Shown: in pieces, positions 25,580 to 34,886 of the stretch
Layout: the number at the start of each line of letters is the position of its first letter
How positions within the stretch are numbered: the stretch's first letter is position 1
Assembly: GCA_023436065.1 (NCBI GenBank)
Contig: JAEZKU010000020.1
Span: 62,001 to 126,000 of the forward strand
Origin: Bacillota bacterium
Lineage (GTDB): Bacteria > Bacillota > Clostridia > Lachnospirales > Lachnospiraceae
Reading direction: 5' to 3'
DNA length: 64,000 nt
Translations under genes and position numbers: made by a program
The notes under the pieces: model-generated
The model's input: only the letters and a program-made list of their open reading frames with translations
What the model was told of the DNA's origin: nothing
Databases searched by the model: none

Positions 25580-26521
25580 ATGGTACAAGTAGTAAGAGAA
25601 AGCACCTCAGAATATGGTTATTTTGTTCAAACGCTTCTTTCAACGGTAGCGAAACGAATGGGGAAGGAGTATACGGCCAGTATATATAAGGTGATGAAGA
25701 ATAATTCCCTGGAGTTGGACAGTCTGGTATTATTGAAGGAAGGAAAAAGCTTCGCTCCCAATATCTATCTGCAGCCATATTTTGAGGCATATAAACAGGG
25801 GGTAGGATTGAATGAGCTGACTGAAAGATTATGCAGGATTTATGAGGAGAGCAATACGCCGATCACTAACAGCGACATTAATTACACCTTTCAGGTGATG
25901 AAGGAATACATCGTCTACAGGCTGATCAGCTATGAACGGAATCAAAAGCTTTTGGAGCAGGTGCCTTATCTAAAGTTGATGGATCTGGCGATTACGTATC
26001 ACTGCCTGGTCAGGGATGATAAGGACGGGATCGGTACGATCAGGATAACAAACGAGCATATGAAAATGTGGAACAAAGAATTAATGGAGATACATGAGCA
26101 TGCGGTTGCGAATACACAACGGTTATTTCCGGCAGTGATTAACAGCATGGAAGAGATCATCTTCGGTATGCTTATGGAGGAGCGGGATAATACTCTTACT
26201 TCATCTATGCTATTGGAGGATTATAAAGAGAAGCCTTCAGATATGTATATTCTGACCAACGAGAAAGGAATTAATGGTGCTGCCTGCCTCCTGTATCCTG
26301 AAGTGCTGGGAGAGTTTGCGAAGCGCTTTGGCTCAGATTTATATATCTTTCCCAGCAGTATCCATGAAGTAATTCTGGTTCCGACTGTCAATCTGAATAC
26401 CAGCAGGCAGTATGCAAGTATGGTCAAAGAAATCAATGACACCCAGGTCGCACCGGAGGAGGTTCTATCGGATCATATTTACTATTATTCCAGAAAGAGT
26501 GGTCTGAGGATGGCGGAATAA
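25580..26521 (+). CDS. DUF5688-like hypothetical protein
   Basis: 313 aa, soluble, no signal peptide. It resembles the DUF5688 proteins that are common and often multi-copy in Lachnospiraceae, with the LDSLVLLKEGKSFAPNIYLQPYFEAYKQG segment pattern and the later ERDNTLTSSMLLEDY and LYIFPSSIHEVILVP motifs. The function is unknown; a protease-like or phage-immunity role has not been established to my knowledge. CAAGGAGG precedes ATG 25580. It follows the heptamer repeat tract and is monocistronic. Confidence 0.7.
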   Translation: MVQVVRESTSEYGYFVQTLLSTVAKRMGKEYTASIYKVMKNNSLELDSLVLLKEGKSFAPNIYLQPYFEAYKQGVGLNELTERLCRIYEESNTPITNSDINYTFQVMKEYIVYRLISYERNQKLLEQVPYLKLMDLAITYHCLVRDDKDGIGTIRITNEHMKMWNKELMEIHEHAVANTQRLFPAVINSMEEIIFGMLMEERDNTLTSSMLLEDYKEKPSDMYILTNEKGINGAACLLYPEVLGEFAKRFGSDLYIFPSSIHEVILVPTVNLNTSRQYASMVKEINDTQVAPEEVLSDHIYYYSRKSGLRMAE

Positions 26522-26661
26522 TGAATACTTCCCATTGTTTCCCTAGGTTGGTTTGGTTGACATAATGTATCATAATTGATAGCATTAAGGATAGATAGAG
26601 GTACTTCCTGTACAGTCTATTTTCACTTACAGCAAATCTTACTGACAAGGAGAGGCATACT

Positions 26662-28275
26662 ATGGAAAGATTACGAAAAAGGATTTTCAGAGTCAGAATA
26701 TTGCTTGCATTGTTCTTAGTTATGGTAGTAGCAACCAATGGAGTGTTGTCTGCCACAGTATATGCAAAACCAGCCAAAGTAGACAAATCAGCTCCCTCAA
26801 CACCGAAAAATCTACGTACAACCTCCGTGAAGGACACTTCAATAACTCTTTCCTGGAATGAATCGTCGGATAATGTTAAGGTTACATATTATGAAATCTA
26901 TAAAAACAATAGTTTAACAGGCACTTCAACAACTGCCACATATCTTGTTTCCGGATTAACGCCAAGCACCTCCTATAGTTTTTATGTTGTCGCAAAAGAT
27001 GCAGCTAATAACAGCTCATCAAAAAGTAATATCCTGACTGTAACAACATTAAAAATCACATCTGTACCAACAGCAACACCGGTACCGACAGCTACGCCTG
27101 CACCAACAGCAACACCTGCACCAACAGCAACACCTGCACCAACAGCAACGCCTGCACCGACGGCAACGCCGGTTCCGACAGCTACGCCCGCACCAACTGT
27201 CACCCCTGCACCGACAGGCCCTGACACAAAGGTAATTGGATACTATGGTGCCTGGGCAGCCTATTCCGGCTATACACCGGATAAAATAGATGCGACGAAG
27301 CTAACACATATCAATTATGCATTTGCCAATATCGGAAGTGATAATAAGATAGCATTAGGTTATCCCGATGTAGATGCCTCCAATCTTGCAAAGCTCACTG
27401 CGCTGAAGCAGACAAACCCTAATCTTAAGATCCTGATTGCAGTCGGAGGCTGGTCCTGGTCGGGCAGATTTTCGGATGTAGCCCTGACAGAAGCCTCCAG
27501 AACAGCTTTTGCAGAAAGCATTGTTGCCTTTCTTACTAAATACGGACTGGACGGTGTGGATATTGATTGGGAATACCCGGTAACCGGTGGATTATCGACC
27601 AATATTAGAAGACCGGAGGATAAGACTAATTTTACTCTTTTGATGCAGAAGCTGAGAGAAAGACTGGACCTTCAGGAGGCAATCAACGGTAAAGAGTATA
27701 TCCTAAGCTTTGCCGGAGCAGCCGGAGCATGGTATCTGAATAATATTGAAATAAGTAAACTCCAGCAATCTGTGGATTATGTGAATCTTATGACCTATGA
27801 TCTTCACGGTACCTGGGATCGGTATACTGATTTCAATGCACCCCTTTATAATAATAGTGATCCATCCCCGCAATATAAGGACAGCGTGGATCAAGCCGTC
27901 AGAACTTGGCTTGCAGCAGGTCTGCCTGCAGATAAGTTGGTCATAGGAGTACCTTTTTACGGGTATATCTTTAAGGCAGTGGCAAATATCAATAACGGGT
28001 TGTATCAAACCTATTCGGGGGCTCAATCCATCAATTATGCCAATATAGCAGCCAATTACTTAAATGCACCGGGATATGTACGCTATTTCCATTCAGAATC
28101 CAAGGTTCCGTGGTTATTCAACGGGTCCACCTTTATTACCTATGAGGATGAAGAATCTATGGCACTCAAGGCGGATTACATTAAGACAAAGGGGCTGGGT
28201 GGAGCGATGATCTGGGAGCTTAGCCAGGACCCTGACAAAGTCCTTTTGGGTGCTTTATATAACGGACTGAATTAA
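26662..28275 (+). CDS. Secreted GH18 chitinase with fibronectin type III domain
   Basis: 537 aa. A signal peptide (about 1-36, LLALFLVMVVATNGVLSATVYA) leads to a fibronectin type III domain (about 45-130), a proline/threonine linker of PTATPAP units (about 133-188) and a glycoside hydrolase 18 barrel (about 192-535). The catalytic DGxDxDWE motif is residues 297-304 with the acid Glu304. Other GH18 signatures are GYYGAWAAYSGYTP, ILIAVGGWSWSG and MTYDLHGTWD. It should hydrolyse chitin or related GlcNAc polymers outside the cell. AAGGAGAGG precedes the start and a terminator follows. Confidence 0.95.
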   Translation: MERLRKRIFRVRILLALFLVMVVATNGVLSATVYAKPAKVDKSAPSTPKNLRTTSVKDTSITLSWNESSDNVKVTYYEIYKNNSLTGTSTTATYLVSGLTPSTSYSFYVVAKDAANNSSSKSNILTVTTLKITSVPTATPVPTATPAPTATPAPTATPAPTATPAPTATPVPTATPAPTVTPAPTGPDTKVIGYYGAWAAYSGYTPDKIDATKLTHINYAFANIGSDNKIALGYPDVDASNLAKLTALKQTNPNLKILIAVGGWSWSGRFSDVALTEASRTAFAESIVAFLTKYGLDGVDIDWEYPVTGGLSTNIRRPEDKTNFTLLMQKLRERLDLQEAINGKEYILSFAGAAGAWYLNNIEISKLQQSVDYVNLMTYDLHGTWDRYTDFNAPLYNNSDPSPQYKDSVDQAVRTWLAAGLPADKLVIGVPFYGYIFKAVANINNGLYQTYSGAQSINYANIAANYLNAPGYVRYFHSESKVPWLFNGSTFITYEDEESMALKADYIKTKGLGGAMIWELSQDPDKVLLGALYNGLN

Positions 28276-28305
28276 CAGGTATGAATATATTATAATAGTA
28301 AACCT

Positions 28306-28357
28306 ACCGGGGCATGCGCAGTGAAGAAGAGCCTACTGCAGCAGCCCCGGTTTTTTT
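28306..28357 (+). terminator. Intrinsic terminator after chitinase
   Basis: ACCGGGGC (28306-28313) with GCCCCGGT (28344-28351), an inner GCAGT/ACTGC stem, then seven T. Confidence 0.88.
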
Positions 28358-28512
28358 ACTGTTAAATAGGAAGATAGCCGCAGAGGCAACGTGGTGATTC
28401 GATAATAGCCAAGGCACATTCTTTCACTCTCGAATTTTGGTATTTTTTCTTTCTTAATACAGAATAACTAACATTTTTTATGAGAAATTTATATGATTAT
28501 ACATTTTTTCTG

Positions 28513-28541
28513 TTCCAATATTTTTTACAATGTGTTATAAT
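28513..28541 (+). promoter_or_regulatory. Candidate nifJ promoter
   Basis: TATAAT at 28536-28541 with a weak -35 TTCCAA 17 nt upstream. It gives a leader of about 170 nt. Confidence 0.5.
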
Positions 28542-28609
28542 AATGAATCGAGCAATAAAATCATATATAGATTCTCATCGATTTGGTTCGATTCGTGGTA
28601 AAAGTACCC

Positions 28610-28671
28610 CACGCACAAGCTGAATATTTCTATATAAGTTTGTTAAATTTTTGATATTCATTTTGTGCGTG
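28610..28671 (+). promoter_or_regulatory. Leader hairpin upstream of nifJ
   Basis: CACGCACAA (28610-28618) pairs with TTGTGCGTG (28663-28671); after a 2x2 internal loop TGAATAT (28621-28627) pairs with ATATTCA (28654-28660). Apical loop 26 nt, AT-rich. No T run follows, so it is not a simple terminator. Confidence 0.6.
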
Positions 28672-28720
28672 TGATACTTTATCACAGGAACCAGGTAGAA
28701 AATTTAAGGAGGACATTTCA

Positions 28721-31700
28721 ATGGCAAGGAAAATGAAAACAATGGATGGTAATAATGCAGCGGCACACGTGTCATATGCATTTACCGATGTTGCAGCTAT
28801 CTATCCTATCACACCTAGCTCCGTTATGGCCGAAGTAACTGATAAATGGTCAGCAGAAGGCAAAAAGAATATTTTCGGACAAGAGGTAAGGGTAGTTGAG
28901 ATGCAGTCTGAAGCGGGAGCAGCCGGTACAGTACACGGTTCATTGGCAGCAGGTGCTTTAACGACTACTTTCACGGCATCCCAAGGTTTATTACTTATGA
29001 TTCCCAATATGTATAAGATCGCAGGTGAATTACTTCCGGGCGTTATCAATGTATCAGCTCGTGCGGTAGCAAGCCACGCATTATCCATCTTCGGTGATCA
29101 CTCCGATATTTACGCTTGTCGTCAGACCGGTTTTGCACTTTTAGCAAGCAGCAATCCTCAGGAGGTTATGGACTTAGGTGCCGTAGCACATCTGGCTGCA
29201 ATTAAAGGAAGAGTACCTTTCTTACATTTCTTCGACGGTTTCAGAACCTCTCATGAGATTCAGAAGATTGAAGCTTGGGATTATGAGGATCTGAAGGATA
29301 TGGTTGATATGGATGCAGTTGAAGCATTCCGTCACAACGCATTAAATCCTGAGCATCCCGTACTTCGTGGTTCCGCTCAGAACCCTGACGTATTCTTCCA
29401 GGCAAGAGAAGCTTGCAATACATATTATGATGCTCTTCCCGCAATCGTTGAAGAGTACATGGACAAGGTTAATGCTAAACTTGGAACAGATTACAAGCTG
29501 TTCAACTATTATGGTGCAGCAGATGCTGAGCATATCATCATCGCTATGGGCTCTGTAAATGATACAATCGAAGAGACCATTGATTACCTGAATGCAAATG
29601 GCGCTAAAGTAGGCCTCGTTAAGGTTCGTCTGTATCGTCCTTTCCGTGCTGACCGCTTACTTGAAGCAATTCCTGCAACCGTTAAGAAGATATCCGTTCT
29701 TGACAGAACTAAGGAGCCCGGTTCTCTTGGCGAGCCTTTATACTTAGACGTTGTAACTGCATTAAAGGATAGCAAATTCGCTGACATTCCTGTATTCAAC
29801 GGCCGTTACGGTTTAGGCTCCAAGAACACCATACCTGCTCATATTATCGCAGTATATAAGAACACTGAGAAGAAGACCTTTACTATCGGTATCAAGGATG
29901 ATGTTACTAACTTATCTCTTGATATTACTGAGAATCCCAACACAACTCCTGAAGGAACCATCAGCTGCAAGTTCTGGGGTCTTGGCGCAGACGGTACTGT
30001 AGGTGCAAATAAGAACTCCATCAAGATCATTGGTGATCATACCAACATGTACGCTCAGGCTTACTTTGATTATGACTCCAAGAAATCCGGCGGTGTTACC
30101 ATGTCTCACTTAAGATTCGGTAAGAAGCCTATTAAGTCTACTTACCTGATCACAGAAGCAGATTTTGTAGCATGTCATAATCCTTCCTATGTAAGAAAAT
30201 ATAACATGGTACAGGAGATTAAGAAGGGTGGTACCTTCTTGCTGAACTGCGGCTGGGATATGGAAGAGCTTGAGAAGCATCTGCCCGGACAGGTTAAGCG
30301 TTATATCGCTGAAAACAATATTAAGTTCTACACAATTGATGGTATCAGCATCGGTAAGGAGATCGGTTTAGGCGGACGTATCAATACTATCCTTCAGGCT
30401 GCTTTCTTCAAGCTTGCTAACATCATTCCTGTAGAAGAAGCTGTGAAATATATGAAAGATGCAGCTACAGCATCCTACGGTAAGAAGGGTGAAGCTGTCG
30501 TTAAGATGAATCATGATGCGATCGATCGCGGTCTTACAGGACTGAAGGAGATCCAGGTTCCTGAGAGCTGGAAGAACGCTAAGGATGAAGAAATCCTGAT
30601 CAAGGTTACGGAAGGCAGAAAAGAAGTTGTTGATTTCGTAAACAACATCTTAACTCCTGTAAATGCTCAGCAGGGTAATGAGCTTCCTGTATCTGCATTT
30701 GCAAATGCTGCTGACGGTACTTTACCTCAGGGTTCATCTGCATATGAGAAGCGCGGTATCGCAGTAGATGTTCCGGAATGGAATCCTGAGAACTGTATCC
30801 AGTGTAACTTCTGTTCCTATGTCTGTCCTCATGCTGTTATCCGCCCGGTTGCTTTAGACGCTTCCGAAGCTGCTAAGGCTCCTGCAGGAATGAAGAAGAC
30901 TGCTATGACCGGTATTGCCGGCTTAGAATTTGCTATCACTGTTTCTTCCCTTGACTGTATGGGCTGCGGTTCCTGTGCAAATGTATGTCCTGGTAAGAAG
31001 GGTGCTAAGGCACTTGTTATGAAGCCTCTAGATACACAGCTGGCTGAGCAGAAGGTATTTGAATATGGTCTTACCTTAGACGAGAAGCCTGAGGTTGCTG
31101 AGAAGTTCAAGGATGTAACCGTTAAGGGCAGCCAGTTCAAGCAGCCGTTACTTGAATTCTCCGGCGCTTGTGCAGGTTGTGGCGAGACACCTTATGCTAA
31201 GTTAGCAACACAGCTGTTCGGTGACAGAATGTTCATTTCCAATGCAACAGGATGTTCCTCTATCTGGGGTGGTTCTTATCCTTCCACACCTTATACAGTA
31301 AATAAAGAAGGACACGGTCCTGCATGGGCTAACTCCTTATTCGAGGATAATGCTGAGTATGGCTACGGTATGTATCTTGCACAGCAGGCATTAAGAGACA
31401 GAGTAAAAGAAAAGGTAGAAGCTCTTGCAGCATCTACAAGTAAGGACGATGTTAAGGCAGCTGCTGAGAGATATCTTGCAACCTATACCAATGGTCGTGA
31501 GAATGCAGGTGCGACCAGAGCACTCGTAAGAGTATTAGAGGCTTGCGGCTGTGCAGAAGGTAAGGACATCTTAAAGGATAAGGAATTCCTGTCCAAGAAG
31601 TCCCAGTGGATCCTTGGTGGTGACGGTTGGGCATATGATATCGGCTTCGGTGGTCTGGATCATGTTATCGCAAGCGGTCAGGACGTTAATATCTTAGTAT

Positions 31701-32257
31701 TTGATACCGAGATTTATTCCAATACAGGCGGACAGTCCTCTAAGGCTACTCCTACCGGTGCAATCGCTCAGTTTGCAGCAGCTGGTAAGGAAGTGAAGAA
31801 GAAGGATTTAGCTGCTATCGCAATGAGCTATGGCTATGTATATGTTGCTCAGGTTGCTATGGGTGCTGATTACAATCAGACAATGAAGGCGTTTGTTGAG
31901 GCTGAAAGCTACAACGGTCCTTCCATCATTATCTGCTATGCTCCTTGTATCAACCATGGTATCAAGGGTGGTATGGGTGTATCCCAGACTGAAGAGAAGA
32001 ATGCGGTAGCTTCCGGTTACTGGAATATGTTCCGCTTCGATCCTCGTATGGCAGAAGAAGGAAAGAATCCATTCCAGTTAGATAGCAAGGCTCCTTCAGC
32101 AAGCTATCAGGATTTCATCAAGAATGAGGTACGTTACAGCTCCTTAATTCGTCAGAATCCTGAAAGAGCAGAGCAGCTGTTCGCTAATGCTGAGAAGAAC
32201 GCTATGGCTAAGTACGAGCATTTAGTTAAGCTTTCCCAGCTCTACGGCAACGAATAA
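28721..32257 (+). CDS. nifJ: Pyruvate:ferredoxin (flavodoxin) oxidoreductase
   Basis: 1178-aa homodimeric-type enzyme that oxidises pyruvate with CoA to acetyl-CoA, CO2 and reduced ferredoxin. Domains in order: TPP-pyrimidine domain (AAHVSYAFTDVAAIYPITPS), domain with the CoA region, ferredoxin-like two 4Fe-4S domain (CIQCNFCSYVCPHAV and CMGCGSCANVCPGKKG), and the TPP-diphosphate domain (GDGWAYDIGFGGLDHV; DTEIYSNTGGQSSKATPTG). The CAGCGETPY motif supports the proximal cluster. Codon use is strongly biased, as expected of a highly expressed gene. TAAGGAGG precedes ATG 28721. Confidence 0.97.
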   Translation: MARKMKTMDGNNAAAHVSYAFTDVAAIYPITPSSVMAEVTDKWSAEGKKNIFGQEVRVVEMQSEAGAAGTVHGSLAAGALTTTFTASQGLLLMIPNMYKIAGELLPGVINVSARAVASHALSIFGDHSDIYACRQTGFALLASSNPQEVMDLGAVAHLAAIKGRVPFLHFFDGFRTSHEIQKIEAWDYEDLKDMVDMDAVEAFRHNALNPEHPVLRGSAQNPDVFFQAREACNTYYDALPAIVEEYMDKVNAKLGTDYKLFNYYGAADAEHIIIAMGSVNDTIEETIDYLNANGAKVGLVKVRLYRPFRADRLLEAIPATVKKISVLDRTKEPGSLGEPLYLDVVTALKDSKFADIPVFNGRYGLGSKNTIPAHIIAVYKNTEKKTFTIGIKDDVTNLSLDITENPNTTPEGTISCKFWGLGADGTVGANKNSIKIIGDHTNMYAQAYFDYDSKKSGGVTMSHLRFGKKPIKSTYLITEADFVACHNPSYVRKYNMVQEIKKGGTFLLNCGWDMEELEKHLPGQVKRYIAENNIKFYTIDGISIGKEIGLGGRINTILQAAFFKLANIIPVEEAVKYMKDAATASYGKKGEAVVKMNHDAIDRGLTGLKEIQVPESWKNAKDEEILIKVTEGRKEVVDFVNNILTPVNAQQGNELPVSAFANAADGTLPQGSSAYEKRGIAVDVPEWNPENCIQCNFCSYVCPHAVIRPVALDASEAAKAPAGMKKTAMTGIAGLEFAITVSSLDCMGCGSCANVCPGKKGAKALVMKPLDTQLAEQKVFEYGLTLDEKPEVAEKFKDVTVKGSQFKQPLLEFSGACAGCGETPYAKLATQLFGDRMFISNATGCSSIWGGSYPSTPYTVNKEGHGPAWANSLFEDNAEYGYGMYLAQQALRDRVKEKVEALAASTSKDDVKAAAERYLATYTNGRENAGATRALVRVLEACGCAEGKDILKDKEFLSKKSQWILGGDGWAYDIGFGGLDHVIASGQDVNILVFDTEIYSNTGGQSSKATPTGAIAQFAAAGKEVKKKDLAAIAMSYGYVYVAQVAMGADYNQTMKAFVEAESYNGPSIIICYAPCINHGIKGGMGVSQTEEKNAVASGYWNMFRFDPRMAEEGKNPFQLDSKAPSASYQDFIKNEVRYSSLIRQNPERAEQLFANAEKNAMAKYEHLVKLSQLYGNE

Positions 32258-32289
32258 TTCATACTTGAACTCGAATAACAAATAATAAC

Positions 32290-32329
32290 AATAAGCCCGG
32301 CAATGAGATAATCATTGACCGGGCTTATT
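32290..32329 (+). terminator. Terminator-like hairpin after nifJ
   Basis: AATAAGCCCGG...CCGGGCTTATT with an inner CAATGA/TCATTG stem and one bulged A. There is no clear T run, so it may instead protect the 3' end. Confidence 0.6.
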
Positions 32330-32397
32330 AACATACGAAACCTTATTGAATTCAACGTCACAGACTAAATCGGGCTGCTGCTACTCAGACTAAGTTA

Positions 32398-32555
32398 GCC
32401 CGGAAGACAATAGGGACTTCCCATCATGCACTGTTGAAAGAACAAATCTCCGGCGTGTGGGTCAGCGAGCGGACAGTTCTGTCCGATCGTGGCACACAGG
32501 CCGGAGATTTGTACTGGCTTCAGTGTGTGAGGGAAGTCCCTATTGTCTTCCGGGC
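32398..32555. repeat. 158-nt nested palindrome (foldback element or structured RNA)
   Basis: Outer arms 32398-32422 and 32531-32555 are a perfect 25-bp inverted repeat. Inside, after one bulged A, 32424-32433 pairs with 32521-32530 (10 bp with two G-T). Then ACAAATCTCCGGC (32442-32454) pairs with 32500-32512 (13 bp), GTGTG/CACAC, and an apical CGGACA-GTTC-TGTCCG (32470-32485). The element is GC-richer than its surroundings. It lies between nifJ and tRNA-Arg and has no T run on either strand. Confidence 0.85.
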
Positions 32556-32590
32556 TTTCATAACCTTACCAAAGCAGCCCTATAAATTAC

Positions 32591-32663
32591 TGCACCTGAC
32601 TGGATTCGAACCAGCGGCCTTTCGCTCCGGAGGCGAACGCTCTATCCACTGAGCTACAGGTGC
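32591..32663 (-). tRNA. tRNA-Arg (anticodon CCG)
   Basis: Acceptor GCACCTG/CAGGTGC, D arm GCTC/GAGC, anticodon stem TTCGC/GCGAA with loop CTCCGGA, T arm GCTGG/CCAGT with TTCGAAT. Discriminator A; CCA not encoded. The large palindrome lies 36 nt beyond its 3' end. Confidence 0.96.
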
Positions 32664-32756
32664 AAAACGAAGTTCCAATCGGAACCTTCGTTCCTCTGTC
32701 TTTTCAGACTATGTTATTATATACTATAAATTTTGCAAAGTAAAGCAGCATTTCTG

Positions 32757-33551
32757 CTATTCACTTACCTTTTTCATGAGATACCTTTTCTTGTATTTCA
32801 GTCCCGCGTAGGTGGAGACCCGGCTCACAATGCTGTAATTTACAATACCTCCGACGGCACCGGCAATCGGGATTCCCTGTAGGAACTTTGCGGTCAGCAA
32901 AGCTTCTGACAGCATACCGGAGGTTGCTCTGGTCTGCTGCTCCAGGTTTGTGTTGACCGCGAGGCTGCTATCTATTTGGTCAGCGAGAAGCTCCAGCTCC
33001 TTATCCAGTTGTATTTGCGAATCTCCCTTACTGATGGCTGCGCTGATCAGCAACATGATATAACTCTTCTCCTCGGGTGTATCATAATGAAACCCATAGC
33101 TGAGAGCAGTCTCATAAACGGTTTTCATCAGGACGGATAGAAACAAAGGGATATCAGGAAGTCCGATTCCGAACAGTCCGAGAACACCGCCTTCCAGAAC
33201 AGAAAAAGAAGAATTCACCAGTTTAGCCTGCTTGGAATGTCGGTCCAGCTTCTTGATATGTTTCTTGCTGACGCGTTTATCCAGAGCATAATTATTGATG
33301 TCGAACTCCAGCTCAATCTTATCCTTGTCATAGGTTTTTTCAATATAAGGAATCCCTTTGTCGAAGACCAGCTGGAAGCCCTTATAAAATGCGTTGTTCA
33401 AGGTATCCTGCAGCTTTTTCGGTATTTTGTCCTGAAGCTTATTCATCATAGGAGATAGAGTATTTTGCAGTAAGGTATTCCCGGATTGACTTAAGAACCG
33501 AAATTCTTGGTCTTCAATTCGTTTTATCTGTTGTTTTAAGTTCTGTTCCAT
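32757..33551 (-). CDS. EcsC family protein
   Basis: 264 aa from ATG 33551 (AAAGGTGA upstream; an upstream ATG gives a poor site). The central LFGIGLPDIPLFLSVLMKTVYETALSYGFHYDTPEEKSYIMLLI region is the EcsC family hallmark, here broken over several helices. Hydrophobic stretches near 140-165 and at the C-terminal IPIAGAVGGIVNYSIV suggest membrane association. EcsC of Bacillus is encoded with the EcsAB ABC transporter, but no such genes are near here. Function unknown. Confidence 0.85.
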   Translation of the reverse strand: MEQNLKQQIKRIEDQEFRFLSQSGNTLLQNTLSPMMNKLQDKIPKKLQDTLNNAFYKGFQLVFDKGIPYIEKTYDKDKIELEFDINNYALDKRVSKKHIKKLDRHSKQAKLVNSSFSVLEGGVLGLFGIGLPDIPLFLSVLMKTVYETALSYGFHYDTPEEKSYIMLLISAAISKGDSQIQLDKELELLADQIDSSLAVNTNLEQQTRATSGMLSEALLTAKFLQGIPIAGAVGGIVNYSIVSRVSTYAGLKYKKRYLMKKVSE

Positions 33552-33954
33552 GGGTATCACCTTTCCGTTTCCTGCCGGCTCAGCATAGCTTATGTAGTAG
33601 GCTTCGGCATACATTTTTCAAAGAAAACTTTACATTATAAGTTACGTATGTTTTAATTATATATTCTTACCATATAAATGTAAAATATATTTATCTTAAG
33701 ATTCTCATACTGATGAAAAGCGATATTTAGCATTTGACCGATTAAATACCGATTTGTTGTGGTTTTCCACTATAAATCGGTAGAATAGACACCATAATGA
33801 AAGGTTATAAGAGGAAAGAAGGATTAAATGTTACAAAGATGTTAAAAAATGTTACATAAAAATGAAATTACTGGGTTGATTTTTATTCTGCTTTTTGGTA
33901 GAATAAAAAAGGCAGATAGTATTGTGTTCTAGTCGTTATGATTGAGGAGATATA
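33552..33954. other. Divergent intergenic region with two hairpins
   Basis: No gene seen. TACCGATTT...AAATCGGTA (33747-33782) encloses GTGG-TTTT-CCAC. A second inverted repeat TTTTATTCT/AGAATAAAA lies at 33881-33908, about 45 nt before the next start codon. Confidence 0.55.
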
Positions 33955-34776
33955 ATGAAACTTAAATATAAAAAAATAATACTACTTACGACAATGAGTA
34001 CTATGGGAATTGGCATATTAACATTGTCCGTTAGTCAGGATAGACCAAAGGCAGAAGAGAGCAGCATACAGACAATTTTGAATACGGAGATCGCAGAGGA
34101 CAAAGTCGCCGCAGAGGATAATACATTAATGGCTTCTGCTGACAGTTACACTGCGAAGATAGCAGAAGCAACGACTCCTTCTCCGATTCCTACCCCGACT
34201 CCTGTTCCTGACTACCCGGTTGAGAAGAATGGAACCTATCCTGAGATTGATAAGCTGTTTGCAACCTATTATACAGCGAAGAATAACCGTGATATCAAAA
34301 CACTGAAAAGTATTATCAGCGACCCGACTAAGGTAGAGTCTGAAGAAGAATTGCAGGCTAGAACCGAATATATCGAAGACTATAAAAATATTGAGACTTA
34401 TACGAAAAAAGGACTTACAGAAGGTACTTATGTCGTATATGTGTATCATGAAATCAAATTTACCAGTATCAATACAGCTGCTCCTGCGCTTTCCAAGTTC
34501 TATGTTATTACCGGTGAGGATAATAAACTGAAGATCCACTCCGGAGAGATGAATGCTGAAGAGAAGGCATATTATGATGCCTCCAGCGAGGACGAAGAAT
34601 TTGTGGCTCTGTCGGAATTGACCGAAGAGAAGAGTGCTAAGGCGAAGAAGAAAGATGAGGATCTGGCAAGCTTCTGGAAGAGTATTGAAAAAATGGCTAA
34701 AGCCTCAGCTAAAGCGCAGAAACAGAAAGACGAGGAGACGAAATCCACTTCAGAGGATGAGATTCAATCCCAGTAA
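33955..34776 (+). CDS. Secreted hypothetical protein with NTF2-like central domain
   Basis: 273 aa. An N-terminal signal-anchor (about 6-27, IILLTTMSTMGIGILTLSV) is followed by an acidic linker with a short TPSPIPTPTPVPDYP spacer, then a domain (about 92-210) starting EIDKLFATYYTAKNNRDI that looks like the NTF2/SnoaL alpha-beta cone. The C-terminal 60 residues are highly charged Lys/Glu coiled coil. The same spacer-plus-domain plan is common among lachnospiral surface proteins. Function unknown. TGAGGAG precedes ATG 33955. Confidence 0.7.
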   Translation: MKLKYKKIILLTTMSTMGIGILTLSVSQDRPKAEESSIQTILNTEIAEDKVAAEDNTLMASADSYTAKIAEATTPSPIPTPTPVPDYPVEKNGTYPEIDKLFATYYTAKNNRDIKTLKSIISDPTKVESEEELQARTEYIEDYKNIETYTKKGLTEGTYVVYVYHEIKFTSINTAAPALSKFYVITGEDNKLKIHSGEMNAEEKAYYDASSEDEEFVALSELTEEKSAKAKKKDEDLASFWKSIEKMAKASAKAQKQKDEETKSTSEDEIQSQ

Positions 34777-34886
34777 CATATTTATATCAAATCAGAGAAT
34801 CATCCTTATCAACTGACAATAAACTTAATAATTCTACCTAAAACTCCTTATACTATAATTATCAATTTAGGATAAGGAGTGTTTTT

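Noticed and set aside
26982..27227. Val-Gly-Ala repeat open frame on the minus strand
   Set aside because: Antisense of the chitinase PTATPAP linker; no ribosome binding site.
28636..28660. Rex-like site (TTGTTAA) in the nifJ leader
   Set aside because: Only one half-site is clear; the second half of the Rex palindrome is missing, and the bases fall in the loop of the leader hairpin.
32434..32652. 72-codon open frame through the palindrome
   Set aside because: It runs through the inverted repeat and the tRNA-Arg gene, and ends inside the tRNA; no ribosome binding site.
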